In this document: one piece after another, positions 16,423 through 25,508 of the stretch
Layout: every line of letters begins with the position of its first letter
Position numbering within the stretch: the first letter of the stretch is position 1
NCBI GenBank assembly: GCA_015478675.1
Contig: JADMIH010000005.1
Coordinates: forward strand, 1 to 57,741
Direction of reading: 5' to 3'
Origin: Chloroflexota bacterium
GTDB lineage: Bacteria > Chloroflexota > Chloroflexia > QHBQ01 > JADMIH01
Length of the DNA: 57,741 nt
Notes under the pieces: model-generated
Databases searched by the model: none
The model's input: the letters and a program-made list of their open reading frames with translations, nothing else
What the model was told of the DNA's origin: nothing
Made by a program: the position numbers and the translations under genes

Positions 16423-17942
16423 GTTGCCCGTGCTGTCGGCGGCGATACCATATCCGATGGAGGTGCCGCTTTCGCTGCACGGGTCGTTACCTTCACCCCC
16501 AGGTAGGTGGAGTACACAAGGGCCGAGCCGTCGGCCGCTAGCCGCGTTATGAACGCGTTGGAAGATCCATGCTGGGTCGGCTGGTATGCATTGAAAGTGG
16601 GAAAATCCGATGACTGTGCGGTGCCACTAACGTATATATCGCCGCCTGCGTCAAGGGCAATGGAGTACCCATAGTCATTATATGACCCACCCAAGTACGT
16701 AGTGAAAAGAGCCGTGCTGCCGTCCGCACTCAGCTTTGTAATTCGCACGTCGGCGGTGGGCGGGTCGCTCCACGACATTGGGAAGTTGGACGTGCCAATA
16801 ACGTAGGCGTTGCCCGCCCCATCCACGGCAACTCCGTTGCCTACATCGTTGCCTGAACCGCCCCAATAGGTAGAGTACGAGATGGAAGGGTCTATGGTGA
16901 GTGGAAGGGTGTGATTATATTTGCCTATCTCAAAACGTATCACACCATCTTGACCAAGTCGATAGCTCGCTAACACAGGTACCTTCTGGTCGCCTATTAT
17001 TTGCCAGACAAGGGGCGCCTGTTCGGTAACCGTAAAGGTCGCCGGGGAGTCAGGTTTTGGCTGCGCTTGCTGGCTTTGCGGTGCCGATGCGGGGTACGTT
17101 ACCTGGAGATTTCCTGCCGCATCTATTGATGTACGCGTTGATCCTTCATACTGCCAGCGTATTAGCGCAGGGTCCGCCCCTGCCTCTAGTTGATAAGTGC
17201 CCTTCAGGTTGCCGTCAGCGCCGTCGTACACCAGGTCGGTTCCAGGATAAAAGGCGCTGTAGCGAATGCTCTTGTACGTCGGTAGGTTGGTCTGCCACTT
17301 TGAAGGATCGTTGCCACGAAGATAGTTCACCTTACCAGGGAGCGGCGTTTCGCCTCTGACCGCTGATGCGACTGCGGACGTAGATGGAGAGTTAGCCCCG
17401 ATGAAGCGCATACGCGCCACGTCAGGTTTGGTGCCAGGCGTCGGTGTAGGTATAACAGCTTTGCCGTTTATCCGGTGTACAGGCGGGTAGTCTAAAGCAG
17501 GAGCCTTACCCGAATCCCTGTTCGGCCCTATAGAAGTATCTGGCCCACTTAGCACCAGCACAACTTCTGCGTCCAGGAACATCAGGGTTCCGCCAGGGGA
17601 GTGCGCTATGAAGTGCACTGTGGGGTCAACCTGCCCCGCGTTGGGTTCAAATGAAAGGGGCGTACTGGGGTGTTTGCCTACCCCTACGCCGGCGCTCGCG
17701 CTTGTGATAGAGGCTGCGCCAGAACCAGAGTCGATAGGCGGGAGTGCCGCCTGCGCTAAACCCACTGCCCAGGTTTTCCACCCAGGGAAAAGCCCTATCA
17801 CCAGGGCAAGCACTATTACTATATTTACTGCCTGCCGGGATCGTCGGCGGCTCGCCTTGAATACGCGAACAAGCACACGCTTGAACGATATATGACTACG
17901 ACGTGCCGGGTATGTAGAACGCCTGGTTGTGGTTATGGGCAC
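16413..17942 (-). CDS. Amino-terminal part of the SBBP-RHS giant protein (frame interrupted)
   Basis: Basic leader, one membrane or signal segment (NIVIVLALVIGLFPGWKTW, about residues 41-60), then a beta-rich domain beginning SFEPNAGQVDPTVHFIAHSPGGTLMFL that normally precedes SBBP repeats (DUF7948-like), then the first SBBP repeats (YSTYWGGSGNDVGNGVAVDGAGNAYVIG). The frame ends in nonsense after YSTYLG, where a run of five Gs (C5 at 16496-16500 on the plus strand) is one base short. A sixth G would give YLGGEGNDPCSESGTSIGYGIAADSTGNVYVTG and join the 3' part. The start shown is GTG without a good ribosome site. A strong AGGAGG with ATG (17974-17976) lies 34 bp upstream in a different frame, separated by a C4 run. 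The protein is probably exported and surface-exposed. Confidence 0.75.
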   Translation of the reverse strand: MPITTTRRSTYPARRSHISFKRVLVRVFKASRRRSRQAVNIVIVLALVIGLFPGWKTWAVGLAQAALPPIDSGSGAASITSASAGVGVGKHPSTPLSFEPNAGQVDPTVHFIAHSPGGTLMFLDAEVVLVLSGPDTSIGPNRDSGKAPALDYPPVHRINGKAVIPTPTPGTKPDVARMRFIGANSPSTSAVASAVRGETPLPGKVNYLRGNDPSKWQTNLPTYKSIRYSAFYPGTDLVYDGADGNLKGTYQLEAGADPALIRWQYEGSTRTSIDAAGNLQVTYPASAPQSQQAQPKPDSPATFTVTEQAPLVWQIIGDQKVPVLASYRLGQDGVIRFEIGKYNHTLPLTIDPSISYSTYWGGSGNDVGNGVAVDGAGNAYVIGTSNFPMSWSDPPTADVRITKLSADGSTALFTTYLGGSYNDYGYSIALDAGGDIYVSGTAQSSDFPTFNAYQPTQHGSSNAFITRLAADGSALVYSTYLGVKVTTRAAKAAPPSDMVSPPTARATCT

Positions 17943-18247
17943 GGGGTACTAAGGGTCCGGTTGTGGTGGCGGGCATCAGCTTCCTCCTGGCAGGTCGTTC
18001 GTTACCGTTTACAAGGTCGAGCTAGGCGTAACGGATCACGGGCCATTCCCAATGGCAAAGCAAAATGGGAATGGCCTAATTATCGGGCTGATATGGGGTC
18101 TGTTAATATTATGGCCTGTCTAGCCGCCGACTAGCGCGGTTAGTTTATCATAGCCCTACCCTGGTGTCAATACCCTGGAAGGGCAATCTACCTAAATCAC
18201 ATAATGCGCTGATATACTCAAACTACACAATAAAGATAGCAAAACTA
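17943..18247. other. Leader of the RHS gene with hairpin
   Basis: Mostly non-coding. AGGAGG (minus strand; CCTCCT at 17983-17988) and ATG at 17974-17976 open a 26-codon frame out of phase with the RHS gene. An inverted repeat GGCCATTCCCA (18041-18051) / TGGGAATGGCC (18066-18076) forms an 11-bp stem. No T-run follows on either strand, so a leader structure is as likely as a terminator. Confidence 0.4.
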
Positions 18248-18670
18248 TTACAAATGCGGTTCGCCAGGTTCGTTTTTACTTTCAGTGTTACTGGGTGTGC
18301 CAGGGTTCTCGATAATCACGAACACACTCTCCCCTGGCCTGGCGCGCACCTGGATAGTGTGTGGTGCTATCAAGTGTGCAGGCCAAACATCGTAAGGCGG
18401 TATCTGAAGAAAGGCGACTAACTGCTCCAATTCCACTGCCGAGATACGGGAAACACCACGCTCTATACCGCCATAGCGTTTGCGGCTTGTGCCTATGTGG
18501 TTCGCGCATTCATCCTGAGTCAAGCCCAATCGTCGGCGAGCACGTGCCAGTGCCTCGCCTATCTCGCGGCTACGCCGGTATGGGTTGTAAGATTCAATAT
18601 CCAACGCCAAGCCCACCCCCTCCCAATACTGTTTTTTGGAGACGGCTTCGTGTATTCGCTCTCCCGCCAC
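18248..18670 (-). CDS. XRE-family transcriptional regulator (transposon right side)
   Basis: 140 residues. The helix-turn-helix is EIGEALARARRRLGLTQDECANHIGTSRKRYGGIERG, then SAVELEQLVAFLQIPPYDVWP and a tail with RARPGESVFVIIENPG. SRKRYG, ELExLVxFLxIxP and PGESV are shared with the regulator at 2298-2750, so the two are paralogues placed toward opposite ends of the transposon. It is divergent from the secreted-protein gene at 18891. Two copies of TGAGTARAAATWACTCAT lie between them and are likely operators for this protein. Probably a repressor of its own promoter or of cargo expression. Confidence 0.8.
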   Translation of the reverse strand: MAGERIHEAVSKKQYWEGVGLALDIESYNPYRRSREIGEALARARRRLGLTQDECANHIGTSRKRYGGIERGVSRISAVELEQLVAFLQIPPYDVWPAHLIAPHTIQVRARPGESVFVIIENPGTPSNTESKNEPGEPHL

Positions 18671-18723
18671 CCCACTATTAGGATGTCAGAAAAACATTGA
18701 CTTGGTAGACGCTGTATGGTATA

Positions 18724-18767
18724 TTGAGTAGAAATAACTCATATATGCTTCAAATGAGTAAAAATTA
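18724..18767. promoter_or_regulatory. Two tandem palindromic operators
   Basis: TGAGTAGAAATAACTCAT (18724-18741) and TGAGTAAAAATTACTCAT (about 18750-18767) are two near-identical palindromes 26 bp apart centre to centre. They sit between the divergent XRE regulator and the secreted-protein gene. This is the arrangement expected for cooperative binding of a dimeric XRE repressor. Confidence 0.6.
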
Positions 18768-18783
18768 CTCATCAAGAGCGGCT

Positions 18784-18819
18784 GCCGCGCAACCCAATTA
18801 TCAATGTGGGTTGCGCGGC
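18784..18819. terminator. Strong GC-rich hairpin
   Basis: Perfect 13-bp stem GCCGCGCAACCCA (18784-18796) / TGGGTTGCGCGGC (18807-18819) with a 10-nt loop, then CTCTCTCGTTC on the plus strand. It lies between the operators and the gene at 18891. It could attenuate that transcript, or end transcripts entering from the left. No run of T beyond four pyrimidines, so a terminator role is not certain. Confidence 0.4.
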
Positions 18820-18890
18820 CTCTCTCGTTCGGAGCATTTGGTGAGACAGGATATGTGTAGAAGCCAATAAAACGCAGGAGGAGGAGTACA

Positions 18891-19685
18891 ATGAGGAAGA
18901 TAATGCGTTGGGCTATCGGTGTAGGGGTAATATGTGCTACGGTTGTTGCGGCAACGCTGATTCGCCCGCTTGATGTGGGGCAGGTATCAGCCCAAGCAGG
19001 CTGCCAGGTATTTAAGGAGACCGGCAAGAGCGTATGCGGTAAGTTCCTGACCTACTGGCAGCAGCATGGGGGGCTGGCCCAACAGGGCTATCCTATCAGC
19101 GGTGAGTTCACTGAGGTGAGCGATCTGAATGGGCAGCCATACACGGTGCAGTACTTTGAGCGGGCGGTGTTTGAGATGCACCCCGAGAACCAGCCGCCGT
19201 ATGATGTGCTACTGTCTCAGTTGGGTACGTTTCGCTTCCACGCCAAATACCCTGGTGGGGAGCCAGGAGCATCAAACCCAACGCCTGTGCCGCCAGCCCC
19301 TCCAGGCATTGGAGTAAAGGTGCCGCTACGAGATGGCGTTACGCTCGCCTTAATACCCAGCACAGGTACAGTGAGCTACGTGTGCATAGGTCGTACCCTG
19401 GAGTGGCAGTTCAAGCTGGACAACACCAGCGATACGCCATTTACGGCAAACCTGGACCCTGGCAGTGTTTTGTGGGTGGATAGCACGGGCAAAACCTACA
19501 GGCCCTCAGCTTGTAACGGTAACTTCACGGGCATTTTCAGCTCCCCAACCGCTATACGCGGTAAGAGCGATGATAGCGGCGCAGTTCGAATGCCCATTGA
19601 TACCCTGCCTCCGGCGGCTACATTTATAGACCTGCATATGACCCTGACTGGAATTCCAGTTATATTCCGTTACTCACTTCGCTGA
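18891..19685 (+). CDS. Secreted protein with 'GGLAQQGYPIS' domain
   Basis: 264 residues. Signal peptide (MRKIMRWAIGVGVICATVVAATLI, cleavage probably after SAQA). Then a domain of about 90 residues, FKETGKSVCGKFLTYWQQHGGLAQQGYPIS...YTVQYFERAVFEMHPEN..PYDVLLSQLG, that is common in exported Chloroflexota proteins. A Pro linker follows and a beta-rich carboxy-terminal half (DUF4352-like in appearance). It has a good ribosome site (AGGAGGAGTACA). Cargo of the Tn7-like element, the last gene before its right end. Function unknown; an extracellular binding role is possible. Confidence 0.75.
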   Translation: MRKIMRWAIGVGVICATVVAATLIRPLDVGQVSAQAGCQVFKETGKSVCGKFLTYWQQHGGLAQQGYPISGEFTEVSDLNGQPYTVQYFERAVFEMHPENQPPYDVLLSQLGTFRFHAKYPGGEPGASNPTPVPPAPPGIGVKVPLRDGVTLALIPSTGTVSYVCIGRTLEWQFKLDNTSDTPFTANLDPGSVLWVDSTGKTYRPSACNGNFTGIFSSPTAIRGKSDDSGAVRMPIDTLPPAATFIDLHMTLTGIPVIFRYSLR

Positions 19686-19704
19686 TACATTAAGATAAGC
19701 TGGT

Positions 19705-19722
19705 GGTAAAGAATTCTTTACC
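19705..19722. terminator. 18-bp perfect palindrome after the secreted-protein gene
   Basis: GGTAAAGAATTCTTTACC, 20 bp after the stop codon at 19685. It is AT-rich and lacks a T-run, so it may be a protein-binding palindrome rather than a terminator. Confidence 0.35.
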
Positions 19723-20252
19723 CCAACCTATCTCTTCTCTCTTATAGCTTGTTTTTGATGTCCACAGCTGCCGCCATACACATTAGCAGCAGACCCATAC
19801 CGCCGAGTAACAGGCATCCTATAGCCACAGACCATTCCTTTCTGACGCAGGAACTCAGCTAGTAACCAATGCTCCTACCAAGCCTAACCCAATTGGGCTA
19901 TTGCTAGATAGGGTCATAGCGCGTAAACTGCTATTGCCACGCCATATAAGTTTGCCACCCAGGTGCCACTACTCGTATGGACAAAGGTAGCCATATAGCA
20001 GCCCTGTTGAGCGGTTTGGATCTCTACCCAACAGGGTTGCTACGTTTGACCTAATCAGCATAGTCGGCAATGATGCCTAGCACAACCCCCCATTAGGACT
20101 GTCTACCAGTAGCTGATTCTCCCTCGGGATGGCTAGTGCATAGGTCCCCCCTTTATAGGTTGGCACAGCTAATAAGGGCAGCTCTATACAGTAACTGCCC
20201 TTATTAGCTGTGCAGGAACTGCTGAAAACTTCCATGTTTTATTCAACGAGTC
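19723..20252. other. Right-end region of the Tn7-like element, non-coding with two large hairpins
   Basis: About 530 bp with no convincing gene. Contains inverted repeats at 19996-20009/20029-20042 (stem TAGCAGCCCTGTTG, one G-T pair) and at 20163-20181/20195-20213 (19-bp perfect stem). Candidate TnsB motifs shared with the left end are the reverse complement of TTTCAGCAGTTCCTG at 20213-20227 and AATAAGGGCAG within the large stem. The two stems are more elaborate than ordinary end sites and may be a structured RNA or accessory protein sites. Confidence 0.5.
20163..20213. repeat. 19-bp perfect inverted repeat near right end
   Basis: GCACAGCTAATAAGGGCAG (20163-20181) and its exact reverse complement (20195-20213) with a 13-nt loop containing ACAGTAA. 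gyrB transcripts run into this structure, so it may cap the gyrB 3' end now that the original downstream DNA is displaced. No T-run on either strand. Confidence 0.7.
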
Positions 20253-20274
20253 CCACTAATTAGTAAAACCTACA
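20253..20274 (-). repeat. Right terminal inverted repeat
   Basis: Plus strand CCACTAATTAG, then TAAAACCTACA. Its reverse complement matches 1995-2016 at 21 of 22 positions. It ends in ACA and is followed directly by the CCCCT duplication and the gyrB stop codon. Confidence 0.93.
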
Positions 20275-20277
20275 CCC

Positions 20278-20279
<2 letters not shown>
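20275..20279. repeat. Target site duplication, right copy (CCCCT), overlapping gyrB stop
   Basis: Identical to 1990-1994. On the gyrB strand it reads AGGGG: its first two bases are the A and G of the gyrB TAG stop codon (20278-20280). The insertion therefore falls 3 bp after the stop codon and keeps the gene whole. Confidence 0.93.
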
Positions 20280-22206
<1,927 letters not shown>

Positions 22207-22242
22207 TTATACACATATTTAGGCTGATATCTCTTACCACTT

Positions 22243-22248
22243 ATTATA
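22243..22248 (-). promoter_or_regulatory. Candidate gyrB promoter -10 box
   Basis: TATAAT on the minus strand about 60 bp upstream of the gyrB start codon; the -35 element (TGCAAA, 17 bp away) is weak. Confidence 0.45.
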
Positions 22249-22363
22249 CCACATCCTGAGCTATTTTGCATTTATTTGTAGAACTTTAGTTCGTTTATGA
22301 CAGCGGTGGATGGGTGTGCGTCAGGAGGTAGCAGGTGCCCGCTAAGGTCCGAGTGACTGAGCC

Positions 22364-23842
22364 TTAATCTTTGGTGATATTGCCTGCGACTTCGGCTGGC
22401 GGTTCGCCGCCAGGGATTGGCAGTAAGGCGTCGCCCTCTATACCGGGGAAGATGTTCACATCAACGGGCTGCTGCGCCATTTTGTCCATGCGGGACTTAT
22501 CTTCTACATGCAGCAGGTATGGATTGAACAATTGGCCGATGCAGAAGACAACTATCAGCACGCCAAGCACCGCCAGTACCATGCCGGGGTTGAAGAGGCC
22601 GCCTGTTACCCCCGCCAGAGTTACGCCGAGGGGTGAGGAAAACTGCGCTATTACTCGACGTACCGAGAAGACGCGGCCTTGTAGCTCGCGTGGCGTTTGC
22701 GTCTGCCAGATAGTTTGTGAGTGCGAGTTCATTATTGGCACAAGGCCCACATAGAGGAAGTTCATAGCGGCTGTCAGGAAGATGAAAGGGGAAAGGCCAA
22801 AGACAAATTGTACAACCCCCGCAACAAGGATGGGCACTACCACGCCGTAGATCTTCCTCCCTTTGAGTCCGCCCCAGATGCTCATTATCAGCCCGCCAGC
22901 CAGACCGCCCAGCCCACTCGCGATGCTGATCAATGCCAGCGCCGACTCGAAGGTGAATCCACGAGACATCCAGTCGGAGTTCAGGTTGAACTTGAGGAGG
23001 AGCGGCACGAAGACCTCTATAGGTGCGCTCGCAAAGTTTATCACCGTAAAAGTTGCAAGAAGCCATAGCATCGGAGGGCGCCGCCATATGTAGAGCGCGC
23101 CTTCCTTGATGTCGGCCCATACGCTCTTTTTGGCTGCGCCTGTGCCCATGTCGGTGCGCCTGGGTGAGGGAATGTACAGGAAAATGAGGGAGCCGGAGGC
23201 GAGGAAAAAGGTGATCGCATCTATGGCTATCGCTAATGCCGAGCCATCACTGAGGCCCGCCAGCACTGTACCCAGGCCCCCAGGCACCAGCCCTTGACGC
23301 GCCATCCCAGGCAGGGCGATAATTGTGGCGGCGATTGCTGGCGATAGTATACCGGAGAGGGACCAGATGGTTTGCATCATGCCGTTAGCTCGAGGCAGTT
23401 GCTTCTCAGGCACCAGCATAGCGTAGGAAGTATCGAAAGCCGAACTGTGGAAAGGGCTGATGGCAGAGAAGAGAGCCACGAGTATGATCAACGTCCACAT
23501 CTGTAATGTGTGCGTGAGCATCATCGTCATCAGCGCCAGGCTGACACAACCGCTCAAGAAATCGGCCACCATCATCGTGCGCTTGCGGTCGTGCCTGTCG
23601 GCCCATGCCCCGGCAAGAGGCGTCAGCAGAAGCGTCAGGGCGTAGGTGAGGCTGATAGCGGCAAGGGCAAAGGCTAGCTGCGGCTTTTGCTCAGGGCGTG
23701 GATAGAGCACCTGCGTCAGCCAGATAGTAACGGCGAAGAAGGTAAGCGCGCTGCCGAAGACCGAGATAGATTGTGTGACCCAGACAATCAAGAATGTCCT
23801 GAAGCCGTTGGGGGGCGCTTCGTAATGCTCAGTAGAACTCAA
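22364..23842 (-). CDS. MFS transporter, DHA3-like efflux type
   Basis: 492 residues with about 12 membrane segments in two halves and a cytoplasmic tail. The loop after segment 2 has GAWADRHDRKRTMMVADFLSG, the MFS signature, and DTSYAMLVPEKQLPRANGMMQ is typical of the DHA3 (macrolide-efflux-like) group. It should export a small molecule using the proton gradient; the substrate cannot be told from sequence. TTG start with GAGGAG upstream. A related transporter follows at 24016-25380 on the same strand, 173 bp upstream in transcription. Confidence 0.85.
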   Translation of the reverse strand: MSSTEHYEAPPNGFRTFLIVWVTQSISVFGSALTFFAVTIWLTQVLYPRPEQKPQLAFALAAISLTYALTLLLTPLAGAWADRHDRKRTMMVADFLSGCVSLALMTMMLTHTLQMWTLIILVALFSAISPFHSSAFDTSYAMLVPEKQLPRANGMMQTIWSLSGILSPAIAATIIALPGMARQGLVPGGLGTVLAGLSDGSALAIAIDAITFFLASGSLIFLYIPSPRRTDMGTGAAKKSVWADIKEGALYIWRRPPMLWLLATFTVINFASAPIEVFVPLLLKFNLNSDWMSRGFTFESALALISIASGLGGLAGGLIMSIWGGLKGRKIYGVVVPILVAGVVQFVFGLSPFIFLTAAMNFLYVGLVPIMNSHSQTIWQTQTPRELQGRVFSVRRVIAQFSSPLGVTLAGVTGGLFNPGMVLAVLGVLIVVFCIGQLFNPYLLHVEDKSRMDKMAQQPVDVNIFPGIEGDALLPIPGGEPPAEVAGNITKD

Positions 23843-24015
23843 AATAGACTCCTCAGTATGACAGAGCCGTTGGCAGGCTCGTAGAAGGCGGGCGCGGCCA
23901 AATCCTGTTCCGGTTATGCCTGATGATAACCCAGCAGCACCCTGGGCAAATCAGTCTATGGTCGTATTAATCAGCTTCCCGTCAGGCTAGAGTAACAGGC
24001 AGACGGCGCTCGAAG

Positions 24016-25380
24016 CTAAACTACTTGCAGCTCCTCAATAGGAGGGGCGTTGTGCACATCCGGGTTGAAGACTGCGAGCGCACAGACACCCAGCATGAAA
24101 GCGGAGAATATCAAGATGGTGGGTACGGGGCCAAACCATTGAAGAAAGAGACCTGAAAGAAAAGCGCCCGCAGGCTGAGTGCCCCAGGAAATGAGGCGAC
24201 TTGCGCTGTTCACCCTGCCTTGTAAAGCGTCTGGGATTAAGGCAACACGATAGCTGAGGGCTGTTACATTGTAGATGGGTATGGTTAGCCAGATAATGGC
24301 GGACACCAGCCCCAGCACAATGATGTTGTGTGCGATAGCGTAAAGGGGGAAGGCGAATGTCTCGATTATGATGGTGACGGCGACTACCTGCCCGAATCGG
24401 AACCGTTTCTGAATTCGGCCGCCGATTAGCGCGCCGACAATGCCGCCGACTGCGCCTATGCTTACGAGTACGCCTATAGCCGTCGAGTCGGCGCCCAGAC
24501 GTGTTGCAAGCACAATGAGAAGGAGCCAGGTGGCTGCGTTCACAAAGTTGAGTCCGCCCGTGATCATCGCCATCGTGCGCACTACGCGCTGCTGCCACAG
24601 CCAGGACAGCCCTTCCATAATCTCGGCCCGCAGATTGCGTTTTGCTGCCGTGCGCTCTCCCTGGAACTCGGTTTTGATGAATAAGAGAGAGAAGACGGAG
24701 AAAGTGTATGATGCGGCGTCCACTATAAAGGGGAATGCTTGACCCAGAACCTTGAAGATGAAGCCACCAAGCGGCGGCCCAATCAAGGCCGAGGTGTTCA
24801 TAGAAATCTCATTTTGCGCGGTGGCGGCTGGTAGCTGCGCCTTTAACACTACGTGGGGCAGGCAAGCTACCTCGGCGACGTTGAAAAAGACGAAGAGAAT
24901 GCCCTCTATGAAAGCGTTTGCATATAGCTGCCACGCTGTGAGTGCGCCGAAAGCTATGGCTAGAGGTACACTGGCCAGGCTCACGGCGCGCCCAACGTCG
25001 CAAAGGATCATTACTTTTTTGCGATTCCAGCGGTCTATAAGCGCGCCCACAGGCAAGCTAAAGAGCAGGTACGGTACAGTGTACAGTGCTCCGGCGATAC
25101 CGGCGGCCACCGGCGACTTTGTAATCGCCAGTATGAGCAGAGGAAAAACGATGCCCGACCCGGCGCTACCGATGGACGAGATAGTCTGCCCGCTCCACAG
25201 AAGCATGTAATCACGGTTGCGCCACAGAGGTGGCAAATGCCGGGTTTGCTTCTGAAGAGAGGTAAATTCGCCAGGTACTTCGGCTACGGCAACAGCTACG
25301 ACTACGGCTACTGCTTCTATCGCTTCCACCGTGCCAGGCAAAGCCCCAGGCTCTATCTCTTCTACTTGCTGGTAACTCAA
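24016..25380 (-). CDS. MFS transporter, DHA3-like
   Basis: 454 residues and about 12 membrane segments. A hydrophobic Ala/Val-rich leader comes before RNRDYMLLWSGQTISSIGSAGSGIVFPLL, the standard first helix of this group. GALIDRWNRKKVMILCDVGRA is the MFS signature loop. It is similar in layout to the transporter at 22364-23842, though clearly diverged. TTG start with GAGGAG seven bases upstream. The carboxy-terminal tail is short (VHNAPPIEELQVV). Probably an efflux pump of unknown substrate. Confidence 0.85.
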   Translation of the reverse strand: MSYQQVEEIEPGALPGTVEAIEAVAVVVAVAVAEVPGEFTSLQKQTRHLPPLWRNRDYMLLWSGQTISSIGSAGSGIVFPLLILAITKSPVAAGIAGALYTVPYLLFSLPVGALIDRWNRKKVMILCDVGRAVSLASVPLAIAFGALTAWQLYANAFIEGILFVFFNVAEVACLPHVVLKAQLPAATAQNEISMNTSALIGPPLGGFIFKVLGQAFPFIVDAASYTFSVFSLLFIKTEFQGERTAAKRNLRAEIMEGLSWLWQQRVVRTMAMITGGLNFVNAATWLLLIVLATRLGADSTAIGVLVSIGAVGGIVGALIGGRIQKRFRFGQVVAVTIIIETFAFPLYAIAHNIIVLGLVSAIIWLTIPIYNVTALSYRVALIPDALQGRVNSASRLISWGTQPAGAFLSGLFLQWFGPVPTILIFSAFMLGVCALAVFNPDVHNAPPIEELQVV

Positions 25381-25395
25381 TGTAATCTCCTCGTA

Positions 25396-25428
25396 GTGTG
25401 TATGGCGTATGGCGTATGGCGTATGGCG
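25396..25428. repeat. Short tandem repeat GTATGGC(x4)
   Basis: Four head-to-tail copies of GTATGGC or GTATGGCGT in the gap between the MFS gene and the DUF4097 gene. It has the look of a slippage-prone spacer; no coding role. Confidence 0.6.
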
Positions 25429-25508
25429 CTTTGGAGAGTTAGCTCTTTAGTTTCACTCTTGGCGATAACCCGGCACGCAGTACATACTACACGCTACACA
25501 CTGCAAGT

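Larger units (their letters stand above)
1995..20274 (+). mobile_element. Complete Tn7-like transposon (18.28 kb) at gyrB
   Basis: Bounded by 22-bp terminal inverted repeats with TGT...ACA ends and flanked by the 5-bp duplication CCCCT. Contents from left to right: XRE regulator, tnsA, tnsB, tnsC, tniQ/tnsD, three small minus-strand genes, the SBBP-RHS giant gene (minus, interrupted), a second XRE regulator (minus) and a secreted protein gene (plus). Both ends share further motifs that could be TnsB sites: AATAARGGCAG and TTTCANNAGTTCCTG at 2068-2082 on the left, and the reverse complement of the latter at 20213-20227 on the right. The right, cargo-side end lies on the gyrB stop codon. No cas genes or CRISPR array are present, so targeting should be protein-based through TniQ/TnsD. 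Confidence 0.92.

Noticed and set aside
20163..20213. Integron attC site or classical intrinsic terminator
   Set aside because: No conserved attC core boxes and no T-run after the stem on either strand.
1995..20274. CRISPR-associated transposon
   Set aside because: No cas gene or regularly spaced repeat array was found in the element, and the large TniQ fits a TnsD-like, protein-guided selector at gyrB.
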